NCBI GenBank assembly: GCA_002482705.1
Contig: DLGM01000381.1
Location: 195 to 6,321, forward strand
From: Cyanobacteria bacterium UBA7694
GTDB taxonomy: Bacteria; Cyanobacteriota; Sericytochromatia; UBA7694
DNA length: 6,127 nt
Direction of reading: 5' to 3'
The number at the start of each line of letters is the position of its first letter. Within the stretch, counting starts at the first letter, position 1. Position numbers and translations under genes: made by a program. Under the pieces are notes generated by a model. The model saw only the letters and a program-made list of their open reading frames with translations. It searched no databases and was not told the origin of the DNA. This document shows, in pieces, positions 1-5,432 of the stretch.

Positions 1-2813
1 TCGTCGAGCATTTCACCCTCGAAAATGGCCTTAAAGTTTACCTCTCACGCAATACTCAGACCCCGCGCTTTTATGCCCAAATTGTCATTAATGCCGGCGG
101 CAAACACGACCCGTCAGACGCAACCGGCATTGCCCACTACCTCGAACACATGCTATTCGAAGGCACTTCGGCCATGGGCACCCGCGATTATGCCCAGGAA
201 AAGGCCCTGCTCGATCAAATTACCGCCCTGTATGAGCAGCATTTTAATGAAACCGACGAACAGAAACGTTTAGCGCTACAAAAACAGATCAATCAACTGT
301 CAGTGGCGGCCAGTCAATTTGCCATTCCCGGTGAAATGGACAGCCTCTATTCCCGCCTTGGGGGCGAAGGGCTCAATGCTTACACCTCCAACGAAGAAAC
401 CGTCTATCTGATCGATCTGCCCAAGAACCGCCTGGAGCAGTGGGCCAAAATCGAGAGCGAACGCTTCCGTGAACCGGTTTTCCGCCTCTTTCAATCAGAA
501 CTCGAAACCGTCTACGAAGAAAAAAACCGTAGCCTCGACAACAAAGAGAGCATCCTCTACGAAGCCGTTGAAGCCCAACTGTATAAAAAACATCCCTATG
601 GCAGCCAAACCATCTTGGGCAGCGTTGAGCATCTCAAAAACCCTTCTCTGCAAAAAATGTACGAATTTTATCGCCGTTATTATGTGCCCAATAATATGGC
701 GATTGTCCTGTCTGGAGACATCGACTTGGCCCAAGCGCGCAAGCTGATCACCCAGCACTTCAGCACCTGGAAAAAACAAGACGTACCGCCCTTCCAAGCC
801 CCCCAGGAAGCCCCCATTCAGGGCGTAGAGCGGGTCCACGTCAATTACAAGGGCGAAGAAAAAGTCACCTTGGCCTTCCGTACCGTTCCGTATGGGCACA
901 AAGACCACGATGCCTTGACAATGCTAGACATGCTGCTCGACAGCGGTAAAGTCGGACAAATTCGCCTCAATTTGGTGCAACCCCAAAAGGTACGTGCTGC
1001 GGGCAGTTATCCCCAGTTCCACAAGGACTATGGCGCTCAGTACCTGTACGCCGTCCCCCGTGAAGGTCAGAGCCTCGAAGAGGCAGAAAAACTCCTGCTT
1101 GAGCAAATTGCGTTCATCAAGCAGGGTAAGTTTGATGCCGCACAGCTCGAAGGCATTGTGCTCGACTACGAAACGGGCCTCAAAGGCCAAATGGAAAGCA
1201 ATGAAGGACGAGGAGGGCTGATGGCCCAAGCCTTCCTGCATGGCAAAACCGTCGAGCAGATGATGCAACGCCCCGAACAGCTCAAGCGCGTGCGCAAAGA
1301 AGACATTGTACGTGTCGCTCAGGAGTATTTCGGGAACAACTATGTCGCCGGTTACCGCCACGACAAAGACTACACCTTCCCAGCCATTGCCAAGCCCAAC
1401 CTCGAACCGGCCCAGCTCAATCCCAATCAGCAAAGTGCCTTTGCCCAACAGGTCGAAAGCATTGCCACCGCTGCCATTGACCCGCGCTGGGTCGATTACC
1501 AAAAAGATTTTAAAGTGCGCAATTACGATTTGGGGGTCTTGCAGTACCATGTCAAAAACCCCATCAACGATTTATTTTCCTTTTCCGTCAGCTACGAATT
1601 TGGCGATAAACAATACCCCGGCTTTTGTTCGGTCATGGACGAACTCAATTTTGCGGGAACCGGCAAAATGAGTGCAGCCGATGTACAAAACGCCTTTTTC
1701 CGCATGGGTGTCAATGCCCATTTTGGTTGCAGCGACTATGGCTTTTACCTCTCGCTCAGCGGCTTAGATAGCAAATTTGAGCAGGCTGTGGCTCTGAGTG
1801 AACAGGTCCTCTGGAATGGCCAATTGGATGAAACCCGCTTCCAAGCCAAAATTGCCAACCAGATCAGCAACCGCATCGATCAAAAGAAAGATGTGAACAC
1901 CCTGCGTCGCGCCCTCAATAGCTGGGTCAACTATGGCGAAGAGTCTGGCTACCTGGATCGTCCTTCTGCAGCCGAGCTCAAACAGCTGAGCACCAGCCAG
2001 TATGGCGACATGGTAACGACTCTCAAAAAGCAAAATTACACCCTCAGCTACATGGGACAGTTGCCCATGGACCGGGTCACATCCATTGTCCGTCGCTATC
2101 ACCAGCCCAAACAGCTCAGCACACCTTTATTGCCCGCCAATGTGGCCCCGCCGACCAAATATACCAAGCGTGAACAGGGGCCGGTTAAAATCTATTTCTT
2201 AGATTTCCCCGGTGCTCAAAGCCATATTTCGCTGCTCAAACCGGCTCAAGCCCGCACCCTCAAAACCAATGATATGCCTCTGGCCCTGTATAACCAATAT
2301 ATGGATGGCGGCATGGGGGCTGTTATGTTCCAAGAAGTGCGGGAAGCGCGCTCCTTGGCTTATTCAACGTGGTTATACGGATTCAGCGGCAGCCGCCTCG
2401 GCGATCAGGGCGCATTCCAAGGTTATATCGGAACCCAAGCTGATAAAACCCTCGAATCCCTGCGTTTGTTTATTGACTTGCTCAATAACCCCCCTCAAAC
2501 CGAAAATCACTTCCAGCGCGCCCAACGGGCTCTCGAAAATAGCTATCGCACCAGCTATATCGGTTTCCGTGATGTGCTCGGCTCCGTAATCGGCTGGTCA
2601 TATCTGGGTTATGACAAAGACCCCCGCCCAGAACAGTTTGCCCAGTTGAACAATCTCAAGCTGACCGATGTCAGTCAAGTGGTCGACCAACACATGAAGG
2701 GACAGCCCTTGACCTTCACGATTGTGGGCGACAAAAATAAAATTGATCTCAAGGCCTTGGCCCAGATCGGTCAAGTGGAAGAAGTGCCTGTGGCACAGCT
2801 CTTCCGCGATTAA
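1..2813 (+). CDS. M16 family zinc metallopeptidase (pitrilysin/insulinase-like), two-module, 5'-truncated by the window
   Basis: Zinc-dependent endopeptidase of clan ME, probably exported and degrading peptides in the periplasm or at the cell surface. The reading frame is open from position 3 (936 codons in view) and has no start in the window. The first in-frame ATG (150) lies directly after the inverted zinc motif HYLEH (135-149; residues 45-49 of the visible part), so a start there would remove the active site. The third zinc ligand is probably the second Glu of VYEEK (codon 519-521, residue 173). It lies 124 residues after the second His, against about 77 in pitrilysin, because a helical, charged segment of roughly 50 residues is inserted at about residues 60-122 before GLNAYT. 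A second M16 module follows from about residue 500. It lacks HxxEH (it has DELNF at the equivalent place) but keeps the substrate-binding Arg/Tyr pair in VREARSLAY (codons 2340 and 2361), spaced 7 residues as in insulin-degrading enzyme. Missing are probably a few dozen N-terminal residues and any signal peptide. It precedes the FKBP gene by 20 bp. Confidence 0.93.
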   Translation, partial: VEHFTLENGLKVYLSRNTQTPRFYAQIVINAGGKHDPSDATGIAHYLEHMLFEGTSAMGTRDYAQEKALLDQITALYEQHFNETDEQKRLALQKQINQLSVAASQFAIPGEMDSLYSRLGGEGLNAYTSNEETVYLIDLPKNRLEQWAKIESERFREPVFRLFQSELETVYEEKNRSLDNKESILYEAVEAQLYKKHPYGSQTILGSVEHLKNPSLQKMYEFYRRYYVPNNMAIVLSGDIDLAQARKLITQHFSTWKKQDVPPFQAPQEAPIQGVERVHVNYKGEEKVTLAFRTVPYGHKDHDALTMLDMLLDSGKVGQIRLNLVQPQKVRAAGSYPQFHKDYGAQYLYAVPREGQSLEEAEKLLLEQIAFIKQGKFDAAQLEGIVLDYETGLKGQMESNEGRGGLMAQAFLHGKTVEQMMQRPEQLKRVRKEDIVRVAQEYFGNNYVAGYRHDKDYTFPAIAKPNLEPAQLNPNQQSAFAQQVESIATAAIDPRWVDYQKDFKVRNYDLGVLQYHVKNPINDLFSFSVSYEFGDKQYPGFCSVMDELNFAGTGKMSAADVQNAFFRMGVNAHFGCSDYGFYLSLSGLDSKFEQAVALSEQVLWNGQLDETRFQAKIANQISNRIDQKKDVNTLRRALNSWVNYGEESGYLDRPSAAELKQLSTSQYGDMVTTLKKQNYTLSYMGQLPMDRVTSIVRRYHQPKQLSTPLLPANVAPPTKYTKREQGPVKIYFLDFPGAQSHISLLKPAQARTLKTNDMPLALYNQYMDGGMGAVMFQEVREARSLAYSTWLYGFSGSRLGDQGAFQGYIGTQADKTLESLRLFIDLLNNPPQTENHFQRAQRALENSYRTSYIGFRDVLGSVIGWSYLGYDKDPRPEQFAQLNNLKLTDVSQVVDQHMKGQPLTFTIVGDKNKIDLKALAQIGQVEEVPVAQLFRD

Positions 2814-2822
2814 AGCATATAA

Positions 2823-2826
2823 AGGA
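2823..2826 (+). promoter_or_regulatory. Ribosome binding site of the FKBP gene
   Basis: AGGA lies 7 bases before the ATG at 2834, within the 20-base gap after the M16 stop codon. The gap is too short for an obvious separate promoter, which supports co-transcription with the peptidase gene. Confidence 0.7.
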
Positions 2827-2833
2827 ACACCCT

Positions 2834-3268
2834 ATGAAAAAAAGACTCTTAGCTTCTGCCCTGTTGGGAGGCGCACTCTTGCAGCCAGCCCTGGCGGAAT
2901 CCCCCAAAGTCCAATTGGCACCAAATGCCAACTCTGTAGCCCCAGCCAAATTACAGATTACCGACCTCAAAAAAGGCACCGGGAAAATGACCGTCAAAGG
3001 CAAAAAAGTGACGGTGCACTACACCGGCACCTTGCTCAATGGCAAAAAGTTCGACAGTTCCCTCGATCGCAAAGAGCCCTTTACCTTTGTCTTTGGCACG
3101 GGTCAGGTGATCAAGGGCTGGGATGAAGGCCTGGTTGGTATGCGCGAAAGCGGCAAGCGGAAGCTGGTGATCCCGGCCCACTTGGCCTATGGCGCACGTG
3201 ATCTGGGTGTGATCCCGCCCAATTCGACCCTCGTGTTTGAAGTCGAGTTGATCAAAGCCGAGCAGTAA
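2834..3268 (+). CDS. Exported FKBP-type peptidyl-prolyl cis-trans isomerase
   Basis: Catalyses cis-trans isomerisation of Xaa-Pro bonds to help protein folding. The 144-residue product has a Sec signal peptide: MKKR, a hydrophobic stretch, then a likely cleavage after Ala21 in PALA-ES. There is no lipobox cysteine, so a soluble periplasmic or secreted protein is expected. After a linker of about 20 residues comes one complete FKBP domain (about 37-143). Compared with human FKBP12, the pocket residues are all present: Tyr63 (HYTG), Phe73-Asp74 (KFDSS), Phe83 and Phe85, Val92-Ile93 and Trp96 (QVIKGW), Tyr109 (AYG), Ile117 (VIPP) and Phe125. It should therefore be an active isomerase. The 80s loop (ARDLGVIPP) is slightly short compared with the common form. 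There is no N-terminal FkpA/Mip dimerisation domain, so it is a minimal single-domain form. The gene follows the M16 gene by 20 bp and ends just before a strong terminator, so it is probably the last gene of that operon. Confidence 0.95.
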   Translation: MKKRLLASALLGGALLQPALAESPKVQLAPNANSVAPAKLQITDLKKGTGKMTVKGKKVTVHYTGTLLNGKKFDSSLDRKEPFTFVFGTGQVIKGWDEGLVGMRESGKRKLVIPAHLAYGARDLGVIPPNSTLVFEVELIKAEQ

Positions 3269-3283
3269 ACCCACAGCGACATC

Positions 3284-3313
3284 AAGGCCCCTTATTTAGG
3301 GGCCTTTTGTTTT
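3284..3313 (+). terminator. Rho-independent terminator after the FKBP gene
   Basis: A perfect 9-bp stem (AAGGCCCCT at 3284-3292 with AGGGGCCTT at 3298-3306) closes a 5-base loop TATTT. It is followed by a T-rich tail TTGTTTT ending at 3313. It begins 15 bases after the FKBP stop codon and ends the M16-FKBP transcription unit. Confidence 0.92.
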
Positions 3314-3333
3314 GGGCATACTGATATTACAAT
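3307..3333 (+). promoter_or_regulatory. Weak candidate promoter for the small orphan gene
   Basis: TACAAT at 3328-3333 is a good -10 element (5 of 6 to TATAAT), about 30 bases before the ATG at 3363. The only -35-like sequence is TTGTTT at 3307-3312, with a short 15-base spacer and overlap with the tail of the preceding terminator. A promoter is expected here because the terminator isolates the next gene, but the match is modest. Confidence 0.3.
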
Positions 3334-3362
3334 GAACTCCATTCTTGCCCACGAGGTGTTCT

Positions 3363-3650
3363 ATGATTGATCACGCCCACCGCGAACAGTTCCGCAATAA
3401 ACTCAGCAGCATTGCCTATTTGCTCAAAACACAGGGTGGTACAGTTGCAGGCCCCGTGGGGGAACTGGCCGAAGAGTTTAATAGCGGAGGTGCCAGCGCT
3501 GAAAAAATGACGGAAATGCTGGAGCGTTTCTGGAACCTGCCAGAAAGTGAAAGACAACCCATCATTGATGACCTGTACCGCATTGAGGACGAATTACAAC
3601 AGCCCCAGGAAATTCTCAGCGAAGGCTGGAATATCTTCGACGAAGACTAA
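3363..3650 (+). CDS. Small acidic protein of unknown function
   Basis: A 95-residue protein that I do not recognise. The ATG at 3363 is chosen because GAGG (3353-3356) lies 6 bases before it; an in-frame TTG at 3345 would add six residues but sits upstream of that site. The protein is strongly acidic (about 20 Asp/Glu against 8 Lys/Arg), has no cysteine, no signal peptide and no membrane segment, so it is probably cytoplasmic. The pattern suggests a helix at about 5-23, a Gly-rich turn (QGGTVAGPVG), and further helices at about 34-40, 46-58 and 61-78. The tail (GWNIFDED) is acidic with two aromatic residues. Several helices look amphipathic, so a small helical binding or adaptor protein is possible, but this is inference only. 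It lies downstream of a terminator and 53 bp before the rlmI-like gene, in the same direction, so the two may be co-transcribed. Confidence 0.75.
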   Translation: MIDHAHREQFRNKLSSIAYLLKTQGGTVAGPVGELAEEFNSGGASAEKMTEMLERFWNLPESERQPIIDDLYRIEDELQQPQEILSEGWNIFDED

Positions 3651-3654
3651 CCTC

Positions 3655-3683
3655 TGGTCAGTGTCAGAGGGGGCGGCTATGCT
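3655..3683 (+). promoter_or_regulatory. Weak candidate promoter for the rlmI-like gene
   Basis: TGGTCA (3655-3660) and TATGCT (3678-3683) each match 4 of 6 consensus bases, with an ideal 17-base spacer, in the 53-bp gap before the methyltransferase. The -35 part overlaps a short inverted repeat, CCTCTG (3651-3656) with CAGAGG (3665-3670). The evidence is weak, and read-through from the small gene is equally possible. Confidence 0.25.
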
Positions 3684-3688
3684 GATGT

Positions 3689-3693
3689 AGGAG
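3689..3693 (+). promoter_or_regulatory. Ribosome binding site of the rlmI-like gene
   Basis: A full AGGAG lies 10 bases before the ATG at 3704 and supports that start, which gives an N-terminus matching the family. Confidence 0.7.
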
Positions 3694-3703
3694 AATTCAT
3701 CAT

Positions 3704-4879
3704 ATGTCAGACGCCCCTTCCGCCCGTATCCGCCTCAAAGCCAACCGTGATAAGTCCGTACAGAACCGCCATCCCTGGGTATTTTCCGGGGCCCTGGGCG
3801 ACATTGAGGGCAATCCCGAACCCGGTGACTTGGTCACCGTCTGTTCCGCCAATGGCCAATTCTTGGCCCAAGGCTTTTATAACCCCACCTCCCAAATTGC
3901 CCTGCGCCTGGTGGCTTTCCGCAAAGAGCCCATCGACCGCGAATTCTGGCGTGAACGCCTGGCCCGTGCCCTCAATTTCCGGGCTCAGTTTGTGCCCCAA
4001 ACCAATGCCATGCGCCTGATTCACGGCGAAGCAGATGGCTTCCCCGGCTTGGTCGTAGATCGCTACGGGGATGCCCTGACCCTGCAAATTACCTCGCTGG
4101 GCATGGCCCGCATGCGCCCACTGCTGCTCGAACTGCTGCACGAAGCACTCCAGCCCAGCCTGATCGTTGAGCGCAGCGAATCCCCCTCTCTCAAAGAAGA
4201 GGGCATGGAGCCCGTGCGTGCCATCCACCACGGTGACTCAACCCTGGTTGAAGTGCACGAATATGGCGTGCGCTTTGGCGTTGACCTGATGGTCGGGCAA
4301 AAGACCGGCTTTTTTATTGACCAGCGTGAAAACCGTCAGTTGATTGGCCGTTTAGCGGCTGGCAAACGCCTGCTCAATTGCTTTTCGTACACCGGTGGTT
4401 TCAGCCTGACGGCAGCCCTGCAAGGCGCCCATACCACCTCCGTCGAAATCAGTGAACCAGCCCAGGCCCAAGCCCAGGACAATTTCCGCCGCAATGGCCT
4501 GAACCCGGACGATCACCGCTTTGTGGCTGCTGACGTGTTCGGTTTTCTGCGTCAAGCCCAACCGGAATATGACGTGATCGTGCTCGATCCTCCCGCTTTT
4601 ATGAAAAGCAAAAACCATCTCAAGCAGGGTACTCAGGCCTACAAAGACATCAACCGCTTGGCCATGCGCCAGAGCATCCCTGATGGCCTGTTATTGAGCT
4701 GCTCATGCTCCCACTTCCTCGACTGGGATCTGTTCCAGAAAATTCTGTTTTCAGCCGCCGTTGAATCCGGTCGTCAGGTGCAGATCCTCGGACGCCTCAG
4801 CCAGCCAGCCGACCACCCGGTCAGCCTCTTCCACCCGGAAGGGGAATACCTCAAAGCCTTCTTACTGCGAGTGGTCTGA
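3704..4879 (+). CDS. rlmI: Class I SAM-dependent 23S rRNA (cytosine-C5) methyltransferase, RlmI family
   Basis: Predicted to transfer a methyl group from SAM to C5 of a cytosine in 23S rRNA (C1962 in E. coli for RlmI) in the cytoplasm. The 391 residues match the 396 of E. coli RlmI and align along the whole length. An N-terminal PUA RNA-binding domain (about 6-75) carries NRHPWVFSGAL (21-31), close to the RRHPWVFSGAV of RlmI. The central region has RLIHGEADGFPGLVVDRYGD (104-123), KEEGME (164-169) and GQKTGFFIDQRENR (198-211). The Rossmann domain carries motif I LNCFSYTGGFSL (224-235), an acidic SAM-ribose residue in SVEIS (246-250), motif IV DPPAF (295-299), YKDINRLA (313-320) and motif VI SCSCS (332-336) with the likely catalytic Cys. 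As in other RlmI proteins there is no motif IV Cys. The C-terminus ADHPV...PEGEYLKAF is typical. A related RlmI/RlmK-type target base cannot be excluded. It lies 53 bp after the small acidic gene and converges on the cupin gene. Confidence 0.92.
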   Translation: MSDAPSARIRLKANRDKSVQNRHPWVFSGALGDIEGNPEPGDLVTVCSANGQFLAQGFYNPTSQIALRLVAFRKEPIDREFWRERLARALNFRAQFVPQTNAMRLIHGEADGFPGLVVDRYGDALTLQITSLGMARMRPLLLELLHEALQPSLIVERSESPSLKEEGMEPVRAIHHGDSTLVEVHEYGVRFGVDLMVGQKTGFFIDQRENRQLIGRLAAGKRLLNCFSYTGGFSLTAALQGAHTTSVEISEPAQAQAQDNFRRNGLNPDDHRFVAADVFGFLRQAQPEYDVIVLDPPAFMKSKNHLKQGTQAYKDINRLAMRQSIPDGLLLSCSCSHFLDWDLFQKILFSAAVESGRQVQILGRLSQPADHPVSLFHPEGEYLKAFLLRVV

Positions 4880-4890
4880 CATAGCTGCTC

Positions 4891-4930
4891 TGTAGGGATG
4901 CACGGGTGTATCCCTACAAAGTCTTTGTAG
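4891..4930. repeat. Overlapping palindromes between convergent genes (possible bidirectional terminator or dispersed palindromic repeat)
   Basis: Two inverted repeats share a central arm. The first is a 12-bp stem (4891-4902 with 4907-4918, one G-T pair) around a CGGG loop. The second is an 8-bp stem, CTACAAAG (4914-4921) with CTTTGTAG (4923-4930), around a single T. Both use CTACA at 4914-4918, so only one can form at a time. The element fills most of the 53-bp gap between the rlmI-like and cupin stop codons. Neither strand has a good T-tract directly after a stem, so classic intrinsic termination is uncertain; protection of 3' ends or a REP/MITE-like repeat is also possible. Confidence 0.6.
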
Positions 4931-4932
4931 CG

Positions 4933-5328
4933 TTAAACAACCGGGTCGTAAGGTTTATGTTCAGTGGCTGCCCCCCGAGTAATAAACAGGGCATCACCGG
5001 GCTCATGCACCACGGCCCGGTGCCACACATTGCGCGGCACAATCACCGTTTCATGAGGCAAAAGCGAAACCACCTTTTCCCCTTCAGGCAACTCCAAAAC
5101 CAAATCCACCCGGCCCGTCAGCAAAACAATCACCTCTTCACCAGCGGGATGGCGCTCCCAGACCAGCCAACTGGCCCGCTGGGGACAAACGCACAATAAA
5201 CGGCCCTGATCCACATCCACAGGGGCTTCCAGAGTTTGCCAATAGGTATCACCCCCGGGAAAAGGCGTGACTTCGGCCCCATCAGAGAGATGAACGTAGG
5301 TATCACTGAGATTGAGTATAGGTTCCAT
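4933..5328 (-). CDS. Single-domain cupin protein, function not assigned
   Basis: A 131-residue small beta-barrel protein of the cupin superfamily; no substrate can be named. The barrel spans about residues 45-118. Motif 1 reads WERHPAGEEVIVLLTG: Glu58-x-His60-x4-Glu65-x6-Gly72, so the first His of the usual HxH pair is Glu. Motif 2 is VPRNVWH with His103. A metal site of Glu58/His60/Glu65/His103 is plausible. Layout and length resemble stand-alone cupins often annotated as ChrR-like or cupin_2 proteins that bind a metal and act as sensors, isomerases or dioxygenases. Two Met codons compete for the start. The one at 5328 has GGA 9 bases upstream, while the one at 5334 has only 3 bases of spacing, so 5328 is chosen. 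There is no signal peptide, so it is probably cytoplasmic. It has its own promoter and palindromic operator and converges on the rlmI-like gene. Confidence 0.85.
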   Translation of the reverse strand: MEPILNLSDTYVHLSDGAEVTPFPGGDTYWQTLEAPVDVDQGRLLCVCPQRASWLVWERHPAGEEVIVLLTGRVDLVLELPEGEKVVSLLPHETVIVPRNVWHRAVVHEPGDALFITRGAATEHKPYDPVV

Positions 5329-5342
5329 ACACATGTTTCCAG

Positions 5343-5362
5343 GAATCAGGATATCCTGATTC
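5343..5362. promoter_or_regulatory. Perfect 20-bp palindrome, candidate operator of the cupin gene
   Basis: GAATCAGGATATCCTGATTC is an uninterrupted 20-bp perfect palindrome centred at 5352/5353, about 24 bases before the cupin start. On the - strand it overlaps the last four bases of the predicted -10 element (5359-5362) and is centred on the expected transcription start. That is a typical place for a dimeric repressor to block RNA polymerase. As RNA it could also form a hairpin at the 5' end of the message. No regulator is encoded in the window. Confidence 0.65.
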
Positions 5363-5387
5363 TGCCTGAGTGTACGCCCAACGTCAA
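5359..5387 (-). promoter_or_regulatory. Sigma70-like promoter of the cupin gene
   Basis: On the - strand, TTGACG (5387-5382, 5 of 6 to TTGACA) is followed after exactly 17 bases by CAGAAT (5364-5359, 4 of 6 to TATAAT). The predicted start near 5352 gives a leader of about 24 bases before the ATG at 5328, containing the Shine-Dalgarno-like TGGAAA (5341-5336). Confidence 0.6.
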
Positions 5388-5407
5388 CCCCTAGTAAGGG
5401 GGCAAGT

Positions 5408-5432
5408 AAGAGGCAATCGCATTGCCCCTCTT
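5408..5432 (-). terminator. Imperfect hairpin at the end of the S8 protease gene, possible terminator
   Basis: On the - strand AAGAGGGGCAAT (5432-5421) pairs with ATTGCCTCTT (5417-5408) around a GCG loop, with a two-base bulge. The stem begins inside the TAA stop codon. It is followed by ACTTGCCCCC instead of a T-run, so intrinsic termination would be weak. Competing pairings exist, such as GGGGCAA (5399-5405) with TTGCCCC (5422-5428), and CCCCT (5388-5392) with AGGGG (5397-5401). Confidence 0.4.

Noticed and set aside
924..1550. 208-codon open frame on the - strand inside the M16 gene
   Set aside because: It is antisense to a well-supported M16 coding region, has no family motif and no ribosome binding site, and arises from the C-rich third codon positions.
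3345..3362. Upstream TTG start for the small acidic protein
   Set aside because: The ribosome binding site at 3353-3356 lies inside this extension and points to the ATG at 3363.
3693..3706. GAATTC and CATATG restriction-site-like sequences before the rlmI-like start, resembling a cloning junction
   Set aside because: Flanking sequence on both sides is continuous native-looking coding DNA with the same codon use, so chance occurrence is the simpler explanation.
3707..4231. 174-codon open frame on the - strand inside the rlmI-like gene
   Set aside because: It is the antisense shadow of a conserved PUA-methyltransferase protein and shows no recognisable domain.
4906..5199. + strand open frame over the cupin gene
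   Set aside because: Its start lies within the palindromic element and the rest is antisense to cupin motifs on the - strand.
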